In this document: piece after piece, positions 24,401 through 37,130 of the stretch
Layout of the letters: each line of letters begins with the position of its first letter
Numbering within the stretch: position 1 is the first letter of the stretch
Source: Stomorhina lunata
Taxonomy: Eukaryota; Arthropoda; Insecta; Diptera; Rhiniidae
Length of the DNA stretch: 64,000 bases
Assembly: GCA_933228675.1 (NCBI GenBank)
Contig: OW121742.1
Location: 124,969,983-125,033,982, forward strand
Direction of reading: 5' to 3'
Translations under genes and position numbers: made by a program
The notes under the pieces: model-generated
What the model was told of the DNA's origin: nothing
The model's database searches: none
Seen by the model: the letters and a program-made list of their open reading frames with translations, nothing else

Positions 24401-27378
24401 AAATATTTTATCTTGTTTCACCGATGACGTGGTACGCACTGACTTTTTGTCCGGAGAAAATGGTGCCGCCAAAATGGAAACAAATGAATTGGATATTTTG
24501 GAGAAATTGTAAGTTTTTTTAAATTTCTTTCCTAGTAAAATGAATATTTTCTATATTGGTTATCTATTGCAGCTGTTCGGATGTCCAAACTAGACGTCCT
24601 GAAACTTCTGAAGATGCACCATTCGCCACTTCTGCCCAAAAGGCTGCTGAAATCTTTTCCATGACCATTGATGCGCGTCCTAAGCAATATGGTGAGACTA
24701 CGTATGAAAATGTTAAACGGATTTTCCATCGCATCCAAGAATCAGACTATTTGGATAAAATCTATTTGACTGATGTCCCTGAACCTGAAATTAAAGCTCT
24801 CGATGATGAAATAGAACAAGACATCGTCGAGAACAATGATGATGAGGTGGTCGTCAATGATATGATCAACCAAGAACAGGAATTAAATTCCTTAGAAGAA
24901 GATATGGACAAATTAAATATGGATGCCGCTAGCAATATAACACAGTCTGTGCATGAGGCTCCTGTGGTTGAAAATGTGACTATAATGGGCCAACAACAGG
25001 TCATTATGCAGGAACATTTGGACTTGCAACAGCAGCAACAAGTGGCTTTAGCTAATATGCCTCCTCAAGCGGCTCAGGCAATAATGGCAGCTCCCTTAGC
25101 ACCGCCAGCTACTGCTGTGCCCTCATTCCAACCGGCCAATCAAGCGCCAACACATTCAGGTGCTACTACTCCCGTACATGTTGCCCTGTATCATCCATCT
25201 ATGCAACAACCCACTCCCCAACAGATGCAGCAGATACCAAACTCCGCGGCTATAATAGGTGGAGTTCCCCCAAATACTGCCGGACAAATATTACCTGGCC
25301 TTGCCGCTCAACAGCCTGGTGTACAAAACGTTGCCACAGCTGCCGCCGTTCAGGTGAATCAGCAACAACATCAAATGCTTACAAGCCCAGCCACACAACC
25401 CGGTGTAGCCCCAGGACCCTTAGCTATGCAACAGGGACCACCACCTGGTCATTTTAATCCCACCCCAGTTCATGCTGTAGAACAGAACTTCTTTAAGCAT
25501 CAGCCTCCTCTTCCCCAGCCACAGCCGCCCCAAGTGCAGCAACAGCAGCAGTATTTGCAACAAATGAGACCCTTGGCCGAGGTTATTGGCAGTGGAAACT
25601 TCTATTTCCTGCAGGACAGTGAACTAGACTCTCCCGACCTAAATAATCAAGGTGTACAAGGTGTTCCCCAAAATACTTTAGTATTCGAGCAGCAACAACA
25701 ACAACCACCACAACCACCAGCTCAACAAAATCTAACACAAAACAAGACAACACAAAATTTAATGCAAGAGCAAACTCCCACTCCCACACCAACTCATCAG
25801 CAGCAACAACAGCAAATGCAGCAACAGATGAATCAACAGCAGCAACTTCCTCCTACACAGCAGCAGCAACCAGCGTCTGCACAAACACCCATACAAACTC
25901 AAACATTCACAAATCAATCATTCCCACAAATGCCAACACTTGCTGAGATGCAACTAAAGGTACAGGCTTTTCAAAATTTCCAACAGCAGCAGCAACAACA
26001 GCAAACACATCAGCAGCAGCAGCAATCAAAGGCTTCAAATGCCAATAATCAGCAATTGTTTTCGCCAGTGCCTCAACAAAATATGAGCACTTCACAGCAG
26101 CAGCAGCAGCAACAAGAGCAAACACAATTGATGATGACTGCTGCCAATGAAGCCCTGCAGCAACAACAACAGCAGCAGCAACAAACCTCTAACACCTTGA
26201 TGATGATGAATCGTTTGGGAATTGCTGGTGGTGGCGGCGGACCTACTACCCCCCTTATCCAACCGCAACAGGATATTCTACAACAGCAACAACAACAAAT
26301 AACGCCCCAAAATCAAAACCTGGTGGGATCTACACAACAACAGCAACAAATACCAACCAATAGCTCGACATCGACGGATATGAGTCAAACTCCTAAAAAT
26401 GTCGTTTGTCCTTTTGAAGATCCCGTAGTAGCTGGTCTTAGCTACGAGCAGCAAATGCAAAATGCCTTGCAAGAAGTCAGCAATGTTAAATTATCACAAA
26501 TTAATCAGTTACACAAAATCGATTTCAATGAATGGGAAGAGGCCGTCTTAAAGGGCACAAGCGTCTCAAATTCCAGCAACAACCAACAGGATTTTAAGAC
26601 AGCAACTGCTTCACAACAGATAGTAGACTCCTCCTCCAACGCTGCGAACTCTTCCAGCAAATGGAGTGCCGAAGTAAATGCCAATTCACCCATAACCGTA
26701 CAGCAAACGCAGTCGCGAAAAAATGAATGGTCAGCTTTGTCTAGCAGTGGAAATAATAATACTGTAACAAACTCGGATACTGGCAATGGCGGTTATGGTA
26801 ATGATAACCGCACAGAATCTAATCATTGGCATTCTCAGGACTCCTCTGGTTATGGCAGGGGTTCATCGGGAGGCAACCGCGGCCAGGGTGGTGGCTCTAA
26901 TACAGGAGGCTACCAGAGACAGCGCAATGATGATCGCCGGGATGATAGACGCCCTGGTGGTGGTACCGGGGGCGGCTATAGAGGTCGCTCTAATTATGGC
27001 TCTGGTAATCCCCAACAGAATGGTCAATCTCGAGGAGGTGGAGGTGGCGGTTCCAGTGGCATTTACTTCCGCAATAATGAAAACACCAGCAACAACGCTT
27101 ATTACCAAAACGGCGGTGGTGGAGGCGGTGGCGGCAGTAATGTCTACAACAAAGAATCACGTTACGATTCCCGCGGCGGCAGTGGTGGCGGTAATTATCG
27201 CGGACCTCGCGGTGCAGACAGCAATTCTGCCAACCCACGTAGCAATGGTCCTCCACCACGTCACATGGGCAACCGTTCGAGTGGTGGCAATACCAATGCA
27301 AACACAAACTCGAATTCGTATATGAACTCACGGCAGTCCTCTAATCGTATGCCACTGGGCATAGAAAATAAAAATTGA
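21462..27378 (+). CDS. Capr: Caprin, RNA-binding mRNP protein
   Basis: Four coding exons, 21462-21899, 24051-24233, 24342-24508 and 24573-27378, GT-AG and in phase, give 1197 residues. The ATG of MPSASNNNQ was chosen because it follows an acceptor-like site; an in-frame upstream reading to 21372 has no ATG-like support. Residues about 1-125 are low-complexity Ser/Asn/Thr. The Caprin homology region 1 starts at [12 protein letters not shown] and includes [20 protein letters not shown] and a coiled-coil helix; it runs to about residue 330. At 605-616, [12 protein letters not shown] resembles the Caprin motif that binds the NTF2-like domain of G3BP (Rasputin in flies). Long poly-Gln tracts follow, and the last 190 residues are Gly/Arg-rich (RGG) RNA-binding sequence. 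Family role: translational control with FMRP in mRNP and stress granules. The C1q-like domain of vertebrate Caprin is absent. Confidence 0.95.
22820..23045. repeat. Old interspersed repeat fragment in Capr intron 1
   Basis: CTGTTATCCTTAACCCCC followed by GTGGAGCATAGGGCCTCAA is nearly repeated at 52889-52927, and GTGCCGAGAG with its flank is repeated at 16560-16910. Likely parts of one decayed transposon family; class not resolved. Confidence 0.4.
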
Positions 27379-28560
27379 ACGAAACCCAGTTTAAACATTT
27401 AAAAATTCCCTCTTCTAAAAACAACCCCCCCATACAAAAAAAAAAATACATTTGCAAAGAATTAATATGTAGAATTAAACAAAACAAAAAAAACCCATTT
27501 AAAGAATTTTTAATTCTAAAAATTCATAATTATTTAGAACAACAAAGAAATCATCATGTAGCGTAACAAACAAACCAAACAAAACTCAAATCTTTCCCTT
27601 AAAACCATTAAAATGTGTTTGAATCCCCCCTTAAGAAAAAGAAGCGAGAAAAAAGGAATCTTTAAGACAAAGATATAAAAATTGAAATCCTTGAAAAATT
27701 ATTACAATTATATACTTATAATAATAACAAACAAACAAATATACATACATACACTTACTCTTGAAGCAGAAGGCAGAAACCCCTCTTTATTTTTCAATAC
27801 TTGATTATTATTATTATATTATTATTATTAAAAATAAAAACCACAACAATTTATGTATTTAATCTTCAAAAGCAAACAAAAGAACATATGAATAATTATT
27901 AAAAAACAACAACAAAAATACAAAAACAAAGAATATTATTATTTAACAAACAAATGATATACTTATATTTAAAAATACAAATATTTAAAATAAAAAAATA
28001 CAACATACCTTTAAAACAAACAACAACAAATAATCACATTTAAACAAAATAAAAAGAAAAATCAAGCTCTGAAGGATGAAGCGTGGAATGAAAAATTGAA
28101 AGGAACAATGAAACTTATTAACAACAAGTATCATTTAAAAATTAATAAAACAAAGGAAAAATCTTATCTATATAAAATAATTTCATTATTACAGCAAAAG
28201 CTAAGAAGTTAAAAAAGAAAAATTAATGAAAAAACAAGGAAATATACTTATTTATGTTCATTTTATTAATATAATTTTTAATAAATTTAAAAAATCTACA
28301 TAAAAAAACTGAAAACTTAAAAAAGAAATTGGTTTTGATTTGAATTACAATAAAAGTTAATTTCCTTGCAAGGAACTTAGCTATGGTTGGGTACAAATAA
28401 AAATGTATTTTTCTGCCATACGTTTACCCCCAACAACGTTGGTCTATGATGATATCATTCTTGGAACTGTTTGCTGACTAAATGATATCGTTATATCATT
28501 ATGATATCTTTTAGTTTATTGGGATATATCAGTTTGTTTACAATTTTTTAGTTGCCAGTC
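27379..28560 (+). other. Capr 3' untranslated region and flank
   Basis: Extremely A-rich sequence with many CAAACAAA runs and several AATAAA signals (for example near 27832). Nothing else is recognised. The exact transcript end is not determinable. Confidence 0.5.
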
Positions 28561-28826
28561 ACAATTTTCGATAACTTTTAACAACTGACGATGGTTGCCA
28601 TAAGTTATGTTACTTTTTGTTTGGTTGCATTGCCACTGGATGAATCAACTAAATTTAAGTACACAGTCGAGCAATTAGTAAACAATAGATGGCGCTAAAG
28701 TGCTGCTCATTACATAGGGCATTGGCAGATTTTAATATTTTTGTATTTAATTTTGTAACTAATTTAATTCAATTTATTTTAGTATTTAAATTTATTTAAG
28801 TATTTAATTTTTTATTGTACATAAAT

Positions 28827-29769
28827 TATGTTTGTTCCCGTACTCTAACGAAAGTACCCAAAACAGTCAGAAATTACTCAAAAAACAAGAAAGCGCTATA
28901 GTCGGTCAAGCCGACCATACGATACCCTTCACCACTAAGATCAAAGGTGTTATTTTTCCTGTATAAAGACAAATATTTGCTAAATTTTGCCATCATACAA
29001 ACATTTTCTCAAAACGTATATATTCAACCCGTTTCCGTCATTTGGACTTATATGAGAGCTAGGGTCAAATGTGGACCGATTATCTCGAAATTTGACAAAT
29101 TGATTACAGTTGTTACAAAAATTATGTATGCAAAAACTTAACTCAAAATTTTTATAATTATTAGATTTACGAGCGTTTTAGTGATTTTTTGTCTCATTTA
29201 GTGCGTTTTTGAAGGAGAGTTTGTATGGGAGCTATGGTCAAATGTGGACCGATTTCAACGAAATTCGGTACAGTGATTTAAGTTTACATAAGCAGTATCT
29301 GTTTTAAATTTCACGAAAAAATATTGATATTTGTGGCCAATATAGCAATTCCGGGAAGTGGGACCTATGAGAGGTACCATAAATAATGGACCGATATTGA
29401 CCAATTTCAATAGTTATGGTCCCATTATCAAAAAAATTATCTGTGCCAAATTTCATCAAATTATCTTTAGAATTGCAACCTGTAGTTTGATTACAAGGTT
29501 TACATGGGGGTCCAGCCGTCCAGCCAGCCAGACGGACGGACGGACGGACAGCGCTAAATCGACTCAGAAATTGATTCTAAGTCTATTGGTATACTAAAAG
29601 GTGGGTCTAAGACAAATATTTCTATGCGTTACAAACATCAGCACAAACTTATAATACCCTTTCCACCTATGGTGGTGAAGGGTATAACAACAATTTGTAT
29701 TGAAAAATTTGTACGGGAACACGTTTGAGTAATTTTGGGTTGTTTCGTTAAAGTACGGGAACAAACATA
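28827..29769 (+). mobile_element. Interspersed 800-bp element inside 45-55-bp inverted repeats, copy 1
   Basis: The core, about 28885-29690, starts ACAAGAAAGCGCTATAGTCG and ends with GGTGGTGAAGGGTATAA. It contains a (GACG)n/(GACGGACG) tract near 29530 and repeated GGACCGAT-type segments. The same core occurs inverted at 50277-51048. Outside the core, 28827-28881 and 29724-29769 are inverted copies of each other (TATGTTTGTTCCCGTACT and AAATTACTCAAA blocks). Whether the outer arms are its terminal repeats or a target is open. No protein encoded; it looks like a non-autonomous DNA element. Confidence 0.7.
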
Positions 29770-29956
29770 CATATTATTTGTTTTTCAAAACTTAAAATAA
29801 TAAGTTTCTTCGTTTAGTATTTCGATTGGAAATAAAACATTTTCTTCAAGTTATTATATATTAAAACTTATTCTGCAAAGATAATAAAATTAATACTTTA
29901 GTAAAAGCAATTTTAAATGAACTCTTATCTTACTTTTTTCCATTTCAAATAATTTT

Positions 29957-31494
29957 TTATAACTCCTTGTCTTTCTCATTCTGCCCTTTAGTGTCAGCAC
30001 ACAGAAACCATAGTCCCAAGATTATAAAGGTGGATCCTAATATGGAATATAGGGTAAATGATTCCTTAAAAAATAAAGAACCTAAAATAAACTGAAAAGA
30101 TTATAATGGCATTATTATTGACTGATTATTATGGCATGAAATATAAAAAAACCTCAGTTAAGAAAAAATCAACTGAAAAATCTCCGTTTTTCTTCGATTG
30201 TGACTTAAAATACAATCAAGAGAAATTAAAATAAATCGTGACGCAGAATATTAAAATTGTCAGATGGAGAATTTTTCGATTCGATCAACGACAATTCATA
30301 GCGTTATTAGAGCATTTAAGAACGGAATCGCTGAAAAACGGTCCTATTTGAAAAAGAAAAATGTTCTGTTTTATCAAGACAATAAACGCAGGATTAAAAT
30401 GATCCAAAAAATGTATAATTTGGATTTCGAATTTGGTATTCTTCAGATCTGACCCCGATAGAACACATTCTCTACAACTGTCCAAGGCTCCAAAATTAGA
30501 GGCTTAGACATCTAGGAAGCAGATTCTTTGCTGAAATTCAGGATCTGCAACAGTGCATATTGCATGACAGTTGGCTTAGATTGGGTACTCTTCTTCTCCC
30601 TGTATACTCTTCTTTTCTCTTCTTCTATCTTCAATCTCCTCTTTAGTAAAGGATCACAATGGACACAATGGATTTCCGAGTGAAGGTGTCACTTGACACC
30701 ACCTTTATAACCTAACCTAGATCTGACCCCAGCGATTTGTTCCTTTTCTCAGAACCCAAGGGTATTTTTCTGTATATGAAATTTAACGTCAATGAAATCG
30801 TTCTATAAAAATGGTAGTGAAAAATTTTAAGATCGCTATAAACGTTGTATTCCCCTAAAGGCATATCGTAGGAATTTTGTATGAAACATTTAGTTTATAA
30901 CACTTGTTAAACTTACCGATATCACATAATTACTTGCTGTTGTTAAAACAGTGGCGGTCAGAGTTTGCTCTGTTAGCTGGAGAGCCTTTAAGAAATAACG
31001 CCAGTTCATAAGGTTACTTAGAACCATAAGGCCAATGGGCAGGCATTGATATAAGAGAAAAGCTAAAAGGAAGTAAATAAAAATGTTGGAAAAATAAGTA
31101 ATATTTATTATATATATCGTTGAAATGGAATCTCGGTGGGTCCATTACAATGTAAGTCTTGTAAATTCCTATCCACTATCTCGTATTCCGATGTAGAAAG
31201 TTAACACAAATTAGATTTATTATACAGTTTTTGTTCATTTTCTATAAATATTTGGATTACTTTTGGAACATAGTAGGAACTTTTTCTGGCAGACAGTTCC
31301 AATTTCATTAGATTTCAGGAAAGACACTTTTAAAACTCACCTCCATATTTTTGCCATCCACTTGGTAGGAAAGCTATATCTTCCGTATAAAAATTGCTAT
31401 CTTTAAGAAAACTTGGCAATTTGCCAAAGAAACTGCCACCGGCTGCACACAAGCCGGCTAAAAAGCAAAAGTGATATTTTTGCAAACCATCCAT
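29957..31494 (-). CDS. TMEM42-like four-helix membrane protein
   Basis: Three exons on the minus strand, 31494-31341, 31062-30917 and 30091-29957, GT-AG and in phase, encode 144 residues and a TAA stop. The start ATG (AAAGAAATGG) has a good context. Hydrophobic segments: FCFLAGLCAAGGSFFGKL in exon 1, CLPIGLMVLSNLMNW and the following ALQLTEQTLTATVLTTASNY in exon 2, then ILGSTFIILGLWFLCADT near the C-terminus. The order and the T-T-x-S-N-Y pairing match TMEM42 (EamA-like, DMT superfamily; human protein about 159 aa). Function of TMEM42 is unknown. Intron 2 hosts the mariner and non-LTR insertions on the other strand. Only exon 1 makes a frame longer than 60 codons, so the gene is easy to miss. 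Confidence 0.85.
30245..30885 (+). pseudogene. Dead mariner transposase remnant
   Basis: A frame with KNGIAEKRSYLKKKNVLFYQ then DN matches the catalytic-core part of irritans/mauritiana-type mariner transposases. After a 262-bp foreign insert, the sequence resumes with PSDLFLFSEP (the family PSD-FFLF segment) and then FYKNGSEKF, stop, DRYKRC, which matches the transposase C-terminus. Stops, at least one frameshift and a deletion between the last two blocks make it inactive. The N-terminal DNA-binding half is missing. It lies in intron 2 of the TMEM42-like gene, opposite strand. Confidence 0.75.
30457..30718 (+). mobile_element. 5'-truncated non-LTR retrotransposon inside the mariner
   Basis: Encodes the end of a Jockey/R1-type reverse-transcriptase ORF: PIEHILYNCPRLQN, a stop, RLRHLGSRFF, that is the C-terminal zinc-knuckle region with C, H and C residues. 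A 3' tail ends TTATAACCTAACCTAG. The 12-bp sequence AGATCTGACCCC lies immediately before (30445-30456) and again at the end (30719-30730), a clear target-site duplication. It therefore landed in the mariner after the mariner itself. Confidence 0.8.
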
Positions 31495-31499
31495 TTCTT

Positions 31500-33550
31500 T
31501 ATTATTTAACAACACAAATATTTAGATTAATAAATTATTGAAATGCTCTGTAGTTTTTTTATTGACCATTTTTTGTGGAAAATAGAAACTTATTAAACTT
31601 GTTATTTGTTTGTAAACAAAAGTCATATGGTCTTTGTGTTTATCGATAACAATGTGATAGTTGATATGAATCTGAGTTGTATAAAAAGTACTTTTTTCGG
31701 TTATATCGTTAAAATTCAGGATTGGTTATATTTAATATGAAAATTTGTATTATATCATATATACATGGTATCAAAACATAAGTTATCACTTTAATTTTAA
31801 TAAAAATTAGAGTTTTTCTGATATTGAAACTAATTTGACCCTAATAAAATTAATTTCCAGCTCAATAGCTAAATCAATAAGCATTTGTCGAAGAGGGTCC
31901 AAGAGTTATCTTAGAGCATAATGGTTGACCTAAGATAACTATTGGAAAAAATATATTTAAATCTCTAGAAATTTTAGATGTGAAAAGAAAAAGAAAATTA
32001 AGCAAAGATATGTCTCTTAAAATAAAGAACATTTTGTAAATTCGTTTAAAATTGGATATTTTTGTGAAGGGTATCAAATTGACTTCGCTTGACGACGAAT
32101 TTTTTTTTTATCAAAACATTATCTTTAGCGACGAGGTTCATTACTGGATGAAATGGAAGTGATTCATTTAGAGCAATACCAATCCTCGTAAGAGCCAAAT
32201 GCATCTTTGAAAACTCCCTGTTAGGAGTTAATTTTGGGCTGTTGTCGTTATCGATCCTTATTTCTTTAAGAATAACATGACATGGCATATTTATTTTTTT
32301 TTTTTAATTCGAAATACAAACCTTTTATAGTCATTTAAATAAAAATTAGTACCTTTCTTTTAAATTTTGTAAAATGTTTGCTATATATTTTTTATTATAT
32401 ATTTTACCATTTTTCCTTAATTTTGATTATTACAATTTTTCATATTTTTTTTATTATTAAATTTAAGTAAATGTTTAACAAATCTTTTGAGGATTTGGTA
32501 TTATTTTGTAAGTATTTTTTTTTGTAATAATATTTTAAAAATTTATTAACGATGAATTTTTGAATTCATTAAATAGACTTTCAATTTTGATTTAAGTGTT
32601 CTTAACATATAACCTAGATCATTTTTTTTTAATTTGATAAGATATATTATAGTATTCATAAATTTTTAATTTAATTATTTTCTTAAGTTTTATTTTATAA
32701 AGAAAACATGGTTTTCTTATTTTTGTTTATGATTTATTATAACTTTTTAATTATAAGCCCTTATAAAACTACTTATTAACTTATTAAAGAAAACAAAAAG
32801 AAATTTATTATTTTACAAAAAATATAATACATTTAGATAACTATAAACATTAAAACAAAATAACTTATGCAAAAAAAGTTTTAACAATTTTCGTTAGGAA
32901 TAAAGGCCACATTTGTTTAAAGGAATTTTTTTATGAAAGTTATTAATTTCATATTTATTTAAGACTAAAAAATAATAGTTTAAATATTTAGTTATATTTT
33001 TTTTTACTTATGAAAATTATAAAAAAATAATATACATATTTATAAAAAAATAATAAACATAATTTACTTAATACTTTTCTTTTATATATAAATAGACAAA
33101 AATTGTTAATTTATGTTTAAAAAATACTTGGCATATTTTTTTCTTTTTAAATTTTTTAATTTATTAAAAAATATTGCTCTACTTTTATTAATAGTTTTTC
33201 TGATAATGTTTGATTTTTTTATATTTTTTAGTTTTAAACAACTTATAGTTGTTTTTTTTACAATTTCTAATTGATTCTCTGTGATAAAGTTATGTTTTCA
33301 ACAATTAGCTATAATTTTTATGAAAAAAGACACTTTTTGTATGAATAGATTTTACTTTGACATAAAAGGGTTTCTTTTTGTAAAAAAAATCAGAAAATAT
33401 TAAAAAATTTTAGTAAGTTTTGGTTCATTTTAGTTTAATACTTTCATTATAGCCTTTTCTTAAAACCGAAATTTTGTTGACATTTTATGGGCAAAACTTA
33501 AATTTTCTAATTAAGTCTTCAATATTAAAATAATGTCCCCTTGCCGGTGA
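31500..33550. other. Long AT-rich intergenic DNA
   Basis: Upstream side of the TMEM42-like gene. Nothing recognised; many A/T homopolymer runs. A short hairpin (GTTATCTTAG/CTAAGATAAC near 31906 and 31931) is present. The 80-codon minus frame at 32046-32288 matches no family I can name. Confidence 0.4.
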
Positions 33551-33554
33551 ATAT

Positions 33555-33860
33555 CCAATTTTTTTTGCCTCAAAAAATTTTCTAAAGAATTTTTTTGTCT
33601 CAAAAAATTTTCTAAAGAAATTTTTTTGTCTCAAAAAGTTTTTTAAAGAAATTTGTTTGTCTCAAAAAATTTTCCAAAGAAATTTTTTTGTCTCAAAAAA
33701 TTTTCTAAAGAAATTTTTTTGTCTCAAAAAATTTTCTAAAGAAATTTTTTGTCTCAAAAAAATTTCTAAAGAAATTTTTTTTGTTAAAAAAAATTTTCAA
33801 AAGAATTTTTTTGCCTCAAAAAAATTTTCTAAAGAATTTTTTTTGGACACAAACAATTTT
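33555..33860. repeat. 31-bp satellite, family D, short array
   Basis: About 10 units of GTCTCAAAAAATTTTCTAAA plus GAAATTTTTTT, period 31. Same unit and orientation as the left half of the larger array at 35640. Confidence 0.9.
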
Positions 33861-35635
33861 ATAACTTTGATTATAATAGTTAATTGTATTTAAATCTTTC
33901 GATTTAAATTTGTAACTCTTTCAGTTGCTCTATATTTTGTCTTCTGATTTTAGGATTTGACCCTTTTAATCTTTAAAAAAAAGTTTGCTGGGATGTATAA
34001 GAAATAAGAACATCTGGTCAGATTTAGAACTCCAAGTACAATGGCAGCCTTTCATACATTTTGTTATGGCAACATATCTTTAAAGGTGCGTGTCTGTGCT
34101 AATTGTAGCAAAACATAATGTTAGAAGTGTTGCCAACTGTAAATAGAGCAATAACAGAATGTGGGCAAGTGAAAAAAGAATATTGGTGTGTATCCGTTTC
34201 CGGTTTATGTCAAAGGCTTATGATTAACTATAAACTGAGGAAAAACATTTTGTAATGAGTTCTTAAAGGATATTTTAAGGATATTTAAAAGAATTTAAAA
34301 GAAAATGAACCAAGAGAATTATTTAAGGTCTATTTATTAACAATTTAAAGAAATAAAACTCCTTTACTCACTATTTAGTTGTGAATTAAGTTAAAGCAAT
34401 TATTTCATAATTTCATTTGGTTTAAGTAATAGTAAGTGGTAAAGAATGTTAAGTGTTTTTGGGTGTATAAAATATATGGTGAGAATTGTGGCTTAATTTT
34501 CTTTAATAAAAAACCGAAATTTTTCTTTTTAAGAAAGAAGTAATAAATAAACATTATTTTTTAGTCAAAGCATACTTTTTTCAACTGATTTAAAAAAGAA
34601 TTTTTTTAGAGTAATAAAACTTTTTTAATAAAGCCATTATGCAGTTTTGTTAGTTATTTTTTAATTAAAAATCTTAGAAAGAAAAATTCTAAAAATTTTT
34701 GGATTTGTTATGTAGTTTTTATGTTCCTAACAAAATCACAAAAAAAAAAAAAAACGTTTCAAATGCTTTTGAGCTCTTAGTTTATATTATAGCTGATGGC
34801 ATTATAAAAAAAATAGTTTTTGCTATGAGAAATCATGAAAAAGGGCTCTTAAGCATTTGTTTTGCCAGTAAAACTAAATGAATTTAATTACCATGAACCA
34901 ATTTGATATTAGAGTATAATTAAAAATAAGGAACTGCTACAAATTTGTTAGTTATAGTTAGGACTTATTTTTTTTTTTGTAAAAAAGTGTAAATTTAACA
35001 CGATAAAAACCAAAAAGTAATAGAAATCTAAATGAATTTCAAATTTGAAATACATATTTGTAACAAAGTCTTAGATAGTATTTGTTTAAATTTGAGTTTT
35101 GAAAAGGCTTTATACGAAATTCTGAGGAAGAACTTATGATATAAGAAGAATTGTGTAGTATACTCTGAGGAGCTCAAAATAAGATATTCTATTGTCAGCT
35201 TTTAAGAGTCTGCCTTTATTATTTTTTTACTTTTTACCATTCGGTTGCTAGTGTTAATTATAACATTTCCTTCAAGAATTAATAACTCTGTTATTTTTTC
35301 TACCATACACTTGCAAATTAATTTATATATTTTGAACTAACCCTATATTATCACATTATTCTTCTCCTTATATAAATTATTGTAATTTTTAAGTGTTAAA
35401 ACAAGAAGTCATAAAAATGTTTATAAAAACAAACTTTTATTACAAATTTCTGAGTGTTGAAAAGCCCATTAAAAAAGGGTTCAACTTAACATTTTACTTA
35501 AGCACAAATAAATGTTTTTTCGGAGTGAAATAAAATGGAAACAAGACAAATAACAAGAAAAATTACTTAAATCTCATTTTAATGTTCTTTAAGAATAATA
35601 AATGATTTAAATAAAAATTTTATATTTTTTTAAAT
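33861..35635. other. AT-rich spacer between the two family D arrays
   Basis: No gene or mobile element recognised. One copy of the dispersed AGCATACTTTT motif near 34569. Confidence 0.4.
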
Positions 35636-35639
35636 TTAA

Positions 35640-37130
35640 TTTTTGTCTCCAAAAATTTTCTAAAGATATTTTTTTGTCTCAAAAAATTTTCTAAAGAAAT
35701 TTTTTTTGTCTCAAAAAATTTTCTAAAGAAATTTTTTTTTCTCAAAAAATTTTCTAAAGAAATTTTTTTGTCTCAAAAAATTTTCTAAAGAAATTTTTTT
35801 GTCTCAAAAAAATTTCTAAAGAAATTTTTTTGTCTCAAAAAAATTTCTAAAGAAATTTTTCTTGTCTCAAAAAATTTTTTTGTCTCAAAAATTTTCTAAA
35901 GAAATTTTTTTGTCTCAAAAAATTTTCTTAAGAATTTTTTTTGTCTCAAAAAATTTCTTTAGAAAATTTTTTGAGACAAAAAAAATTCTGTAGAAAACTT
36001 TTTGAGACAAAAAAATTCTTTAGAAAATTTTTTTAAACAAAAAAATTTCTTTAGAACATTTTTTGAGACAAAAAATTTTCTTGGAAAATTTTTTGAGACA
36101 AAAAAATTTCTTTAGAAAATTTAAAAAAAAATCTTTTTGAGGCAAAAAAATTTCTGTAGAAAATTATTTGAGGCAAAAATATTTCTTAAGAAAATGTTTT
36201 CAGGCAAAAAAATTTTTTAGAAAATTTTTTGTGTTCGAAAAAATTTCTCTAAAAAATTTTTTGTGTTCAAAAAAATTTTTTTAGAAAATTTTTTGAGACA
36301 AAAAAATTTCTTTAGAAAATTTTTTGTGTTCAAAAAAATTTCTTTAGAAAATTTTTTGTGTTTGAAAAAATTTCTTTAGAAAATTTTTTGTGTTAAAAAA
36401 AATTTCTTTAGAAAATTTTTTGCGACAAAAAATTTATTTAGAAAATATTTTGTGTCCAAAAAAATTTCTTTACAAAATTTTTTGTGTCCACAAGAATTTC
36501 TTTAGAAATTCTTTTGTGTCCAAAAAAAAAAATTTCTTTAGAAATTCTTTTGTGTCCAAAAAAAAAAATTCTTTAGAAAATTTTTTGTTTCCAAAAAAAT
36601 TTCTTTACAAAATTTTTTGATGTCCAAAAAAATTTCTTTAGAAAATTTTTTGGTGTTCAAAAAAAATTTTTAGGAAAATAATTTGGCGTGCAAAAAAATT
36701 TTTTTGAAAATTTTTTATTTTTTTGTGTCCAAAAAAAATTTTTTGTTTCCAAAAAAATTTCTTTAGAAAATTTTTTGTCTTGAAAAAAATTTCTTTAGAA
36801 AAATTTTTGTGTCCAAAAAAATTTCTTTACGACAATTTTTGCTATCAAAAAAAAAAAAAAAAGTTCTGTAGAAAATTTTTTTGCAAAATTTTTTTTTGTG
36901 TTCAAAACAATTCTTTAGAAAATTTTTTGGACACAAAAAGTTTTGCGAAGAAATTTTGTGTCCAATTTTTTGTATCCAAAAAAAAACTTCTTTACAAAAT
37001 TTTTTGGTGTCCAAAAAAATTTCTTGAGAAATTTTTTGGTGTCCAAAAAAAATGCCTTACAAAAATTTTTGTGTCCAAAAAAATTTATTTCCGTAATTTT
37101 TTGTGTTCACGAATTTTTAAAAATTTTTTT
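35640..37130. repeat. 31-bp satellite, family D, inverted array
   Basis: Units read GTCTCAAAAAATTTTCTAAA from 35640 to about 35945, then switch to the reverse complement TTTAGAAAATTTTTTGAGAC from about 35955 to 36350. From 36350 to 37130 variant units (GTGTCCAAAAAAATTTCTTT) continue in the second orientation and degenerate. The switch makes a 300-bp-arm inverted repeat. Confidence 0.9.

Noticed and set aside
26786..27325. 179-codon frame overlapping Capr
   Set aside because: Shadow of the Gly/Arg-rich Capr tail in another frame.
32046..32288. 80-codon minus frame, possibly a transposon fragment
   Set aside because: No recognisable motif; could not be tied to any element by eye.
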